Shown piece by piece: positions 1 through 5,972 of a DNA stretch of 12,593 bases. The stretch comes from Dehalococcoidia bacterium (GTDB lineage Bacteria > Chloroflexota > Dehalococcoidia > UBA2979), in contig SHYS01000028.1 of assembly GCA_009692685.1 (NCBI GenBank), forward strand, positions 1 to 12,593, in the 5' to 3' direction. Numbering within the stretch: the stretch's first letter is position 1; the number at the start of each line of letters is the position of its first letter. The notes under the pieces are model-generated. The model worked only from the letters and a program-made list of their open reading frames with translations. It did not search any database and had not been told where the DNA came from. The translations under genes and the position numbers were made by a program.

Positions 1-12
1 GTTCGTGCGTCG

Positions 13-18
13 TACACT
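13..18 (+). promoter_or_regulatory. Candidate -10 element (TACACT) upstream of the sortase-like gene
   Basis: The hexamer TACACT is identical to the ones before the genes at 877 and 3281. It lies 3 bases before the ATG at 22, too close for transcription to begin at that ATG. A transcript from here would begin near 24-26 and give a leader of about 33 bases to the ATG at 58. Any -35 region lies largely outside the window. Confidence 0.35.
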
Positions 19-57
19 GCGATGCGGGGGCCGGGCACCAAGGGGACTGACTTGGCG

Positions 58-834
58 ATGACCGATCGCTCGAAGCGAATGCCGCTTCGCGTGCGCATGA
101 GCGCCCTCGGCAGCGTCGTCTTCATCTTCGGGGCAGTCGTGGCCTGCTCGGGCGACGACAATCCCAGAGCGACACCGACGGCGGAGTCCACCTCGACGGT
201 CGCTGTGGCGTCGTTCACGCCATCGGCCACGCCCATCGCGACCGAGACGCCGAAGCCCATCCCGACGGCCCTCGGTACACCGAACGCCGCGACCCCTGCG
301 ATTGCCGCCGCCTCAGGCAAGGCGTACTTCCCGCCGCCGCCGGCCCGCGCCAGCGCGCCGCCAGCAAACAGCGCCGGCATCGCGCGCGTCGTCGCGACGA
401 ACCTCGGAGTCGACCATTACGTCGAGGTCGACAACGTCGTCAACAACGAGATGGAATCACCGCGCGATGGTGAGTACGCGGTCGGCTTCTACCCGGACTT
501 TGACAAGCCCGGTGCCGGCGGGAACTCCATCTTCTCTGCCCACGAGACTTGGAACCATTTCCAGGGCCCGTTCTACCAGCTCGCGAACGCGAAGAACGGT
601 GACGAGATCACTGTCGTGATGAGCGATGGCCGGAACTTCCGGTATCGCGTCTTCAGCAACGTGCGTTACGACGTGGACAAGATGCCGATGGCGGAGATCC
701 TCTGGCCTACTAACCGCCCGAAGGGTGAGGAGTGGCTGACGATGTTCACCTGCGGCGGGCGCATCGTGTACGACAGCAGCGGGTTCGGAGAGTACCTCGA
801 CCGTGACGTCGTGATCGCGAAGCGCATCCCGTAG
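58..834 (+). CDS. Sortase-family protein with lipoprotein signal (class E/F-like)
   Basis: This is a predicted extracytoplasmic cysteine transpeptidase of the sortase family, 258 residues from the ATG at 58. The N-terminus is basic, followed by a hydrophobic stretch ending in the lipobox VVAC (cysteine at residue 30), so the protein is probably lipid-anchored. A Thr/Pro/Ala-rich linker runs to about residue 105. The C-terminal domain carries the expected catalytic set: His162 in SAHETWN, Cys232 in LTMFTC, and Arg249 in YLDRDVV. The spacing and the ending RDVVIAKR fit small sortases of the class E/F type. ATGs at 22, 58, 79 and 97 are all in frame. I chose 58 because a weak purine-rich AAGGGG lies 12 bases upstream and the TACACT at 13-18 would exclude the 22 start. 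The 79 start would give the most typical lipoprotein signal length. No LPXTG-type substrate is visible nearby. The family assignment is firm; subclass and start are not. Confidence 0.82.
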   Translation: MTDRSKRMPLRVRMSALGSVVFIFGAVVACSGDDNPRATPTAESTSTVAVASFTPSATPIATETPKPIPTALGTPNAATPAIAAASGKAYFPPPPARASAPPANSAGIARVVATNLGVDHYVEVDNVVNNEMESPRDGEYAVGFYPDFDKPGAGGNSIFSAHETWNHFQGPFYQLANAKNGDEITVVMSDGRNFRYRVFSNVRYDVDKMPMAEILWPTNRPKGEEWLTMFTCGGRIVYDSSGFGEYLDRDVVIAKRIP

Positions 835-864
835 GTCCTTGGACTGGGCCTCGACGCCGCGCCG

Positions 865-870
865 TACACT
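865..870 (+). promoter_or_regulatory. -10-like TACACT, leaderless configuration
   Basis: TACACT ends exactly 6 bases before the ATG at 877, which is the geometry expected if transcription starts at the A of the start codon. No Shine-Dalgarno-like sequence occupies the gap (ccgggg). A possible -35 (TTGGAC, 839-844) is 20 bases upstream, longer than the ideal spacing. Confidence 0.5.
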
Positions 871-876
871 CCGGGG

Positions 877-1632
877 ATGACGAACCATTTCGCGAACCTC
901 CCGCTGTCCGACGAGGCGAAAGCCCAACTCGCGCCTACCGGGGTGCTGCGGGCGGGCGTCAATATGGGGAACTTCTTGTTGGTCACCGGCCGCACGCCGG
1001 ACGGCGATCCGGACGGCGTCTCGCCTGACATGGCGAGGGCCATCGCTGCGTGTCTCGGAGTCCCGCTGAAACTCGTGCCGTTCAAGTCGCCGGGTGAACT
1101 GGGCGATGCCGTCGGTACGAACGTGTGGGACATCGGACTGATCGGCGCGGAGCCGCAACGCGCCGAGAAGATCGAGTTTACCGCGGCCTATGCCGAGATC
1201 GAGGCGACCTACCTCGTACCCGCCGGTTCGGCGCTCCAGACCGTGGACGAGGTCGATCAGCCGGGCGTCCGCATCGCGGTCTCCGCTCGGAGCGCCTATG
1301 GCCTCTGGCTCGAACGCAACATCAAGCACGCCACCCTCGTCCGAGGTGATAGCGGTGATGGTGTCTTCGCCCAGTTCGTGGGCGACCACCTCGAAGCGCT
1401 CGCCGCGCTGCGCCCCGGCCTGATCGAGGACGTGAAGAAGCTCCCCGGGGCGCGCATCCTGGATCGGCACTTCTCCGTGGTGCAGCAGGCCGTCGGCACC
1501 GCGAAGCCCAACGCCGCCGGCGCCGCCTTCCTGCGCACGTTCGTGGAGGAGGCGAAGGCTTCCGGCTTTGTGGCCGATTTGATCGCCAAGCATCAGGTCG
1601 AGGGTCGCCTGTTGGTAGCACCACCGCACTAG
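877..1632 (+). CDS. Family-3 solute-binding-type protein without signal peptide
   Basis: This is a 251-residue protein of the bacterial extracellular solute-binding family 3 fold (amino-acid-type binding proteins of ABC importers). The family pattern is visible: TGVLRAGVNM near residues 21-30 (first beta strand), GVSPDMARAIA at 47-57 (matching the usual GfdxDla-ia), and DIGLIGAEPQRAEKIEF at 85-101 followed by TAAY (the ligand-side 'R-k-vdFs-pY' motif). Residues 126-250 continue the two-lobe fold. The first 20 residues are polar, with no hydrophobic core and no lipobox, so the protein as read is cytoplasmic. No permease or ATPase gene is adjacent. It could be a cytoplasmic ligand sensor or a cyclohexadienyl-dehydratase-like enzyme; both are conjecture. 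The start is supported by the -10-like hexamer at 865. It faces the DUF35 gene convergently, with 28 bases between them. Confidence 0.8.
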   Translation: MTNHFANLPLSDEAKAQLAPTGVLRAGVNMGNFLLVTGRTPDGDPDGVSPDMARAIAACLGVPLKLVPFKSPGELGDAVGTNVWDIGLIGAEPQRAEKIEFTAAYAEIEATYLVPAGSALQTVDEVDQPGVRIAVSARSAYGLWLERNIKHATLVRGDSGDGVFAQFVGDHLEALAALRPGLIEDVKKLPGARILDRHFSVVQQAVGTAKPNAAGAAFLRTFVEEAKASGFVADLIAKHQVEGRLLVAPPH

Positions 1633-1633
1633 G

Positions 1634-1660
1634 GTCGGCGCGGCGCGCGCCTGGACCGAC
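1634..1660. terminator. GC-rich stem-loop in the convergent gap (terminator candidate)
   Basis: The 28 bases between the convergent stops at 1632 and 1661 are almost all self-complementary. GGCGCG (1637-1642) pairs with CGCGCC (1646-1651) around a 3-base loop, or alternatively GTCGG (1634-1638) pairs with CCGAC (1656-1660). There is no T-run on either strand, so this is not a classical intrinsic terminator. A transcript-end structure shared by both genes is inference. Confidence 0.35.
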
Positions 1661-2071
1661 TCAGGCCCGACGGAAGAGCGGCAAAGTTACTTCGTCGCTC
1701 ACGGCAACAAGTATGACTTCCACGGGCATCCCGATTTCGATGTCGTCCACGGCGACATCGACGAGGTTGCTCGTGAGGTGCGGGCCCTCGGCGAGTTCGA
1801 CGATGACGGTCGCGTAGGGGGTGTGGCCCTCGAACGAGGGGTGTACGGCCTGGCGCGTGACCACGTACGAGTAGACCGTGCCGCGACCGCTCACGGGTGC
1901 CCAGTCGCGCTCGAACGAGCCACACCTAGCACACATCAGTCGAGGCGGGTGCGCGAGGGTGGAGCAGTCGAGGCAGCGCTGGAGCCGCAGCTCGCCCTGC
2001 TGGAGGAACTCCCAGAACGGTGCAGAGTCCTCAGAGGGGACGGGGAGCGGGAAGCCGGGTCGTGCGCTCAT
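1661..2071 (-). CDS. DUF35 zinc-ribbon/OB-fold protein, partner of the thiolase-fold protein
   Basis: A 136-residue protein of the DUF35 family: an N-terminal helix (SEDSAPFWEFLQQGEL), then a rubredoxin-like zinc ribbon with Cys33-x2-Cys36 and Cys47-x2-Cys50, then an OB-fold (about residues 60-130, GRGTVYSYVVTRQAVHPSF...TPYATVIVELAEG). All four zinc ligands are intact. DUF35 proteins bind acyl-CoA chemistry partners; in steroid side-chain catabolism the ChsH2 DUF35 domain is required by the thiolase-fold aldolase Ltp2. The ATG overlaps the stop of the upstream thiolase-fold gene as ATGA (2068-2071), strongly implying translational coupling and a stoichiometric complex. The longer open frame reaching 2179 lies inside that gene and has no support as the start. 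Confidence 0.88.
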   Translation of the reverse strand: MSARPGFPLPVPSEDSAPFWEFLQQGELRLQRCLDCSTLAHPPRLMCARCGSFERDWAPVSGRGTVYSYVVTRQAVHPSFEGHTPYATVIVELAEGPHLTSNLVDVAVDDIEIGMPVEVILVAVSDEVTLPLFRRA

Positions 2072-3198
2072 GCGTCTCGCTCCAGGATCACCGCGCCTGT
2101 ACCGATGCCGGTGTCGCAGAACGAGAGGTGCGCGTCCGCGACCTGCGAGGTGGACTCGCCCCGGACCTGGCGGACGCACTCGATCAGTTGGTTCATGCCC
2201 TGCAGGTATGCCTCGCTGAGGTGGCCGCCGGAGGTGTTCACGGGCAGCATGCCGCCATCCCAGCGGATGCCGCCGGCTTCGACAAAAGGGCCGCCTTCGC
2301 CGCGCGCGACGAAGCCGTAGTCCTCCAGGGCGAAGATCACGTAGGGCGCGAAATGGTCGTAGATCTGGGCGACATCGATCTCATCGGGCGCGACGCCGGC
2401 CTGCGCCCACAGCCGAGGGCCGAGGCTGACGGCGGCCGTGTCGACGATGCCTCGGTCGCCGGGGCCGGCCTGCGCGGCGGCACGGACGAGGGCGGGCGGC
2501 TTCTTCAGGTCACGTGCACGCTCGGTGCTGACGAGGACGAGCGCGCCACCGCCGTCCGTCTCCAGGCAGCAGTCGTTCAGGCGGAACGGATCGACGATGA
2601 AGCGACCATTCTGGTGGTCGTCGATCGTGAGGGGTGTCTCGTAGAACGTCGCTCGAGGGTTGCGGTTGGCGTGTTCGCGTTCGCTCACGGCGACCCAGCC
2701 GAACTGGCGGCTGGTCGTGCCGAACTCGTGCATGCGGCGTCGCGCGACCATTGCGAGTTGGTGCTGCGGCGTCAGGAGGCCGAACGGCTCCGTAAAAGCA
2801 GCTGCACCCTGTCCTCGACGGCCGGTGACTTCGCCGCGTCCGTACCGGCGCCCGGAGCGACCGTTCACGCCTCGATAGATCACGATGCACTGCGCGAGGC
2901 CGGTCGCGATCGCCGCTGAGGCGTGGGCGACGAGCGCGGCGCCCACATTGCCAGCCTGGTTCACCTCACCGAACCACGCGAGGTCCTTCACGCCGAGGTT
3001 CGAGGCGATCTCGGCCTCGCTGGTCGTGTCGACAGACCAGCGCATGAGGCCATCGACATCCTGTGGCTTGAGCCCCGCATCATCGAGCGCGTGCAGGATC
3101 GCCTCGAGGGAGAGGCGAGCCTCGCTGCGCCCAGAGGCACGCGAGTACTCGGTCTCGCCGATTCCGGCGATCGCAACACGGTTTCGAAGGGTGTCCAT
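2068..3198 (-). CDS. Thiolase-fold (SCP2-thiolase/Ltp-like) acyl-CoA protein
   Basis: A 376-residue member of the SCP2-type thiolase/lipid-transfer-protein group. The start MDTLRNRVAIAGIGETEYSR is the typical beginning of the family (VAIAGIGxTxy, then residues 25-50 up to DVDGLM). The segment that holds the nucleophilic cysteine in real thiolases reads NQAGNVGAALVAHASAAIA (80-98), with no Cys at that position. Later motifs are QIYDHFAPY (278-286) and NTSGGHLSEAYLQGM (321-335), with His326 and Tyr331. Absence of the Cys with retention of YDHF and GGHLSEAY matches the non-thiolase branch that includes the aldolase Ltp2, so C-C bond cleavage or formation on a CoA ester is possible. The substrate cannot be read from the sequence. 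The gene overlaps the DUF35 gene downstream by 4 bases and diverges from the CoA-transferase. The ATG at 3198 has a -10-like TACAAT 8 bases upstream, which argues against the longer open frame to 3339. Confidence 0.87.
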   Translation of the reverse strand: MDTLRNRVAIAGIGETEYSRASGRSEARLSLEAILHALDDAGLKPQDVDGLMRWSVDTTSEAEIASNLGVKDLAWFGEVNQAGNVGAALVAHASAAIATGLAQCIVIYRGVNGRSGRRYGRGEVTGRRGQGAAAFTEPFGLLTPQHQLAMVARRRMHEFGTTSRQFGWVAVSEREHANRNPRATFYETPLTIDDHQNGRFIVDPFRLNDCCLETDGGGALVLVSTERARDLKKPPALVRAAAQAGPGDRGIVDTAAVSLGPRLWAQAGVAPDEIDVAQIYDHFAPYVIFALEDYGFVARGEGGPFVEAGGIRWDGGMLPVNTSGGHLSEAYLQGMNQLIECVRQVRGESTSQVADAHLSFCDTGIGTGAVILERDA

Positions 3199-3206
3199 AG
3201 CGGCGG

Positions 3207-3212
3207 ATTGTA
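3207..3212 (-). promoter_or_regulatory. -10-like TACAAT for the thiolase-fold/DUF35 pair
   Basis: On the minus strand TACAAT is followed by 8 bases (CCGCCGCT) and then the ATG at 3198. A near-leaderless transcript is expected. No convincing -35 hexamer is seen 17 bases upstream (TGCGCT). It lies 38 bases from the oppositely directed TACACT of the CoA-transferase, so the two promoters form one compact divergent region (3199-3280). Confidence 0.5.
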
Positions 3213-3250
3213 TCCGCTGGGACGGGCGAAGCGCACGCGGACGAAGGCGG

Positions 3251-3256
3251 TACACT
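3251..3256 (+). promoter_or_regulatory. -10-like TACACT for the CoA-transferase
   Basis: TACACT lies 24 bases before the ATG at 3281, giving a short leader of about 18 bases that contains the Shine-Dalgarno sequence at 3268. A -35 match is poor (GAAGCG at 3228-3233). Confidence 0.45.
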
Positions 3257-3267
3257 CGCCCTCGCTC

Positions 3268-3273
3268 GGAGGG
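3268..3273 (+). promoter_or_regulatory. Strong ribosome binding site GGAGGG that fixes the CoA-transferase start
   Basis: GGAGGG ends 7 bases before the ATG at 3281. It is the best-placed Shine-Dalgarno match in the window. It selects 3281 over the upstream in-frame codons that open back to 2885, which lie inside the divergent gene. Confidence 0.75.
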
Positions 3274-3280
3274 TGACGCG

Positions 3281-4486
3281 ATGACGGATGACGCGACGGG
3301 GCATGGTGCGCTGACGGGGATCCGGGTGCTCGATTTCACGCGGTATCAGCAGGGCCCGTACGCAACGGTGCTGCTCTCCGACATGGGTGCCGAGGTCGTG
3401 AAGGTGGAGGAGCCCGGCGGCGAGCCAGGCCGTGCTAACGGACTGGGCCCCGACGGCTTCTCCGCATACTTCGAGGCGCACAACCGCGGTAAGCAGTCGA
3501 TCACCCTCGACCTGCGGATCGAAGCAGCGCGTGAGGCGGTGAAACGCCTCGTGCCGCACTTCGACGTGGTCGTCGAGAATTTCCGGCCTGGGATCATGGA
3601 GCGCTGGGGCCTCGGCTACGAGGCCTTGCGAGCATTGCGCCCGGACATCATCCTGGCCTCGGGGTCCTCGTGGGGGCGGAGCGGGCCGTGGGCGGAGCGG
3701 CCGGGATACGACCATGTGGGGCAGGCACTATCCGGAGTGATGGTGGAGCAGGGCGGGGGGCCGGGACAGGTCCCGCATGCACTCATCGGCGGGTTCGCCG
3801 ATCAGATCGGCGCGATGCTGCTCGCGTACGGCATCGCGTGCGCCCTCGTGGTGCGGAGCCGCGAGGGCATCGGCCAGCACGTGGACGTATCGCTCATCAG
3901 CGCGATGACGGCGGTACAGGCGATGCCGATCACGCGTTTTCTCCGCACTGGTGAACAGCGAGGCTTCGAGGAGCGGCGTGCAGCGACATACACCCACTAC
4001 GAGTGCGCCGATGGTCGGTATGTTGCGATTGCGGCGAACACACAGGCGTTCTGGGAGCACCTGTGCGACGCCCTCGAACGGCCTGACCTGCGCGAGGACG
4101 CCCGCTTCCGGGGGCCATTCGACCGTGAGGCGAACAAGTTGGCGCTGGTGGAAGCCTTCGAGGGGCAGTTCCGCACGCAGCCCTCGACGTACTGGCTGGA
4201 GCGCATCACGGCGGCGGATGTGCCGAACGCTCCCGTGCTGGACTACGCCGGGCTGGCAGAGCACCCCCAATTCTGGGCGAATGGCTACCTCCAGGAGATC
4301 GAAACGCCCAACCTCGGTCGGATGCAAGTGCCCGGGCCGGCTGTACGGATGAGCGGGACACCCTCACGAGTCCAGGGTGGCGGTCCAGAACTGGGGCAGC
4401 ACACCGAGGCGGTTCTGCTGGCTGCCGGATTTGCCTGGCCTGAAATCGAGGCACTGCGAGAGTCTGGTGCTACTCGGAACGTGTGA
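3281..4486 (+). CDS. Class III CoA-transferase (CaiB/BaiF, formyl-CoA transferase family)
   Basis: A 401-residue cytoplasmic enzyme that would move CoA from a donor thioester to a carboxylic acid via a mixed anhydride on an active-site Asp. The family signature is clear in order: GIRVLDFTRYQQGPYATVLL (13-32), SDMGAEVVKVEEPGGEPGR (33-51), FEAHNRGKQSITLDL (64-78), VVVENFRPGIMERWGLGY (96-113), then GSSWGRSGPW and RPGYDHVGQALSG (140-152). The probable catalytic Asp is Asp174 in IGGFADQIGAML, matching Asp169 of formyl-CoA transferase. Next come GIGQHVDVSL (near 206-216) and a C-terminal interlocking domain. Length is normal. The substrate cannot be assigned; the adjacent thiolase-fold/DUF35 pair suggests entry of a carboxylic acid into beta-oxidation-like catabolism. 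It is followed 60 bases later by a LacI-family gene in the same direction. Confidence 0.92.
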   Translation: MTDDATGHGALTGIRVLDFTRYQQGPYATVLLSDMGAEVVKVEEPGGEPGRANGLGPDGFSAYFEAHNRGKQSITLDLRIEAAREAVKRLVPHFDVVVENFRPGIMERWGLGYEALRALRPDIILASGSSWGRSGPWAERPGYDHVGQALSGVMVEQGGGPGQVPHALIGGFADQIGAMLLAYGIACALVVRSREGIGQHVDVSLISAMTAVQAMPITRFLRTGEQRGFEERRAATYTHYECADGRYVAIAANTQAFWEHLCDALERPDLREDARFRGPFDREANKLALVEAFEGQFRTQPSTYWLERITAADVPNAPVLDYAGLAEHPQFWANGYLQEIETPNLGRMQVPGPAVRMSGTPSRVQGGGPELGQHTEAVLLAAGFAWPEIEALRESGATRNV

Positions 4487-4489
4487 CGG

Positions 4490-4511
4490 GGTGCGGAGTG
4501 GGTGCCGCACC
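4490..4511 (+). repeat. Perfect 7-bp inverted repeat between CoA-transferase and lacI-type gene
   Basis: GGTGCGG (4490-4496) and CCGCACC (4505-4511) form a 7-bp stem with an 8-base loop. It begins 4 bases after the CoA-transferase stop and ends 23 bases before the -10-like element of the next gene. No T-run follows. It could be a weak terminator or transcript-end stabiliser, or a protein-binding palindrome for the LacI-family regulator; the sequence does not decide. Confidence 0.4.
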
Positions 4512-4534
4512 GTGATCCTGCGTCGCTCGTGCGA

Positions 4535-4540
4535 TATCGT
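4535..4540 (+). promoter_or_regulatory. -10-like TATCGT, leaderless configuration, inside palindrome CGATATCG
   Basis: TATCGT ends exactly 6 bases before the ATG at 4547. It overlaps the 8-base palindrome CGATATCG (4532-4539). The hexamer supports 4547 as both transcription and translation start. The palindrome could be an autoregulatory half-site, but it is too short to be convincing. Confidence 0.5.
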
Positions 4541-4546
4541 TTTGAC

Positions 4547-5572
4547 ATGGCCACTGACCGACCCCGTCCCGTCACCCTTCTCGATGTCGCAAATGAGGCG
4601 GGCGTCTCCGTCAGCACCGCGTCTCGTGCACTGACCGGCGCGCGCCGCGTCCGCGGCGACCTCGAACGTCGTGTGCAGGAGGCGGTCGAGTCGCTCGGCT
4701 ACCGGCCGAACGAGGCGGCGCGCGGACTGCGCATGGCGCGGACGATGACGCTGGGGGTCCTCTTTCACCGCCTGAACAACCCCGTCTCCCTCGACCTGAT
4801 CGATGGCATGGGGGCGGCTGCGCACGAGGCGCGGTACTCGCTGGCGGTGACGAGCGCACGCGGGGACAAATCGCAGTACACGTCGCTGTTCCGCCACTTC
4901 TACGGCCAGCGGGTCGATGCTCTGGTGCTAATTTGGCCGCGCGGCGCCCTTTCCGCCCACCTCGCCCCGTTTGCGCGATCGGGCGTCCCCGCCGTGGGGA
5001 TTCGCTGGGAGCCAGGAGAGCCGGGGCTGACCGTCGTATCGGTAGACACCTCCACCGGCATTGCTGAGGCAATGTCCGCGCTCGCGGGGATGGGCCATAC
5101 GCAGATCACCGTCATCGCGCATGGAGTTCTCTGGGTACCACCGAATCTCCGGCGCAACTACATCGACCAGGCCGCCGAGGCGGTGGGGATGCGCCTGCGC
5201 CGCCGTACGTCACGCGAAAGTGGCCAGACACTGCGCGAGCTAGTGACGTCTGAACTTGCCTCGGAGGAGCCGCCGACGGTGATCTTGGCCGGCTGTAGCG
5301 AGGTAGGCGAGGTGATTGCGTCAGTCCGGGCGCTCGGCAAGCGAGTGCCTGAAGATGTCTCGGTCGTTAGTTTCGCGGACTCTCGCTTCGGTGCCGTCGC
5401 GCAGTCGGAGCACGCTGCGGCGATTGATGTCGACTCATTCGAACTCGGACGGCGGATCGCTGCTGTGGCACTTGAGGCGATTGAGAACGGGCCGCCGTCT
5501 GAGGACCTGCGCATCCGCGGCCTATCGCACTGGTCGCCGGGTGTCACGATTGGTTCCGCCCCCAAGCGCTAG
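4547..5572 (+). CDS. LacI-family transcriptional regulator
   Basis: A 341-residue repressor-type protein. Residues 9-30 (VTLLDVANEAGVSVSTASRALTG) are the LacI helix-turn-helix. GYRPNEAARGL (51-61) is the hinge-helix approach, with TMTLGVLFHRLNNP (67-80) starting the periplasmic-binding-protein-like effector domain. VDALVLIWP, GMGHTQITVIA (181-191), VPEDVSVVSFADS (267-279) and IDVDSFELGRRIA (293-305) follow the family pattern. The usual 'R..G' loop after the GH motif is altered to WVPPNLRRNYIDQA, and the C-terminal 'R-S-T' motif reads RGLSHWSPG, so the effector site may be unusual. The start is 4547 rather than the open frame from 4502, because of the leaderless -10 and because family members begin about 10 residues before the HTH. 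It probably controls the adjacent CoA-transferase/thiolase-fold genes; this is inference from position. Confidence 0.93.
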   Translation: MATDRPRPVTLLDVANEAGVSVSTASRALTGARRVRGDLERRVQEAVESLGYRPNEAARGLRMARTMTLGVLFHRLNNPVSLDLIDGMGAAAHEARYSLAVTSARGDKSQYTSLFRHFYGQRVDALVLIWPRGALSAHLAPFARSGVPAVGIRWEPGEPGLTVVSVDTSTGIAEAMSALAGMGHTQITVIAHGVLWVPPNLRRNYIDQAAEAVGMRLRRRTSRESGQTLRELVTSELASEEPPTVILAGCSEVGEVIASVRALGKRVPEDVSVVSFADSRFGAVAQSEHAAAIDVDSFELGRRIAAVALEAIENGPPSEDLRIRGLSHWSPGVTIGSAPKR

Positions 5573-5635
5573 TTCCTTCGTCCTGCGATCGAGGTGACTG
5601 TCCTCATTGTTACTCCGGGGCCTCGGCTGTGGCGC

Positions 5636-5909
5636 CTACTCGGCGTAGCGTCTTGCGGGGGCCTCGATGAGGTCGGCGAGGCGATCCGGCATCGAGTAAA
5701 ACGGGGAATGGCCAGACTCGAACTCGATGACTTCGCAGGACGGGTCGATCGCCGCCGCACAGGCCGCTGATTCTCTGGTGTGATCGCCCGATCAAGGGTG
5801 CAGACGACGAATGTCGACGGCACCTGCGGGCGTTCAACAATGGGACGACGCGATCCCAGCACCACGGCCCGTGGAAGGAGCTGTGGACGAGGACCGTTGG
5901 GAGTGGCAC
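5636..5909 (-). pseudogene. Broken alpha/beta-hydrolase gene (internal deletion plus frameshift)
   Basis: Three minus-strand frames each carry a recognisable piece of one alpha/beta hydrolase. From 5909 (GTG) to about 5830 the frame reads PTVLVHSSFHGPWCW then DRVVPLLNA, the usual N-terminus with the oxyanion-hole region. From about 5829 to 5767 the next frame reads PQVPSTFVVCTLDRAITPEN, the late beta strand carrying the acid loop. From about 5764 to the TAG at 5636 the third frame reads ACAAAIDPSCEVIEFESGHS then PFYSMPDRLADLI, containing the catalytic histidine (SGHSPF). The middle of the protein, including the nucleophile-elbow serine, is gone, so roughly 150 codons were deleted near 5821-5835. 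A single-base loss near 5765 (CAG-CG-GCC) shifts the frame again. No enzyme can be made. Family members of this type (EstA/salicylate-esterase-like) are about 230-240 residues long. Confidence 0.82.
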
Positions 5910-5924
5910 CGGTTGTCTGCCTAA

Positions 5925-5953
5925 CGACGGAGGCCCCGTCGATGTGGGGCTTT
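5925..5953 (-). terminator. Two alternative hairpins between the small gene and the hydrolase remnant
   Basis: CGACGG (5925-5930) pairs with CCGTCG (5936-5941) around a 5-base loop; read on the minus strand this hairpin is followed by TTAGG, 32 bases after the stop of the small gene. Alternatively AGGCCCC (5931-5937) pairs with GGGGCTT (5946-5952, one G-U) on the plus strand and is followed by a short T-rich stretch. The two structures exclude each other. A weak terminator is the likeliest reading. Confidence 0.3.
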
Positions 5954-5972
5954 CGTGCTGATCGGTTGATGG

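Noticed and set aside
457..1629. 390-codon open frame on the minus strand
   Set aside because: It lies antisense to the sortase and solute-binding genes, both of which have clear family motifs. Its product is Arg/His/Asp-rich with no recognisable domain, as expected of an antisense frame in GC-rich DNA.
2020..2919. 299-codon open frame on the plus strand
   Set aside because: It is antisense to the thiolase-fold and DUF35 genes and has no domain signature; it is a GC-rich shadow frame.
3199..3339. Upstream extension of the thiolase-fold gene to 3339
   Set aside because: It would run into the CoA-transferase coding sequence. The family N-terminus begins at MDTLRNRVAIAG, with a -10-like TACAAT just before it.
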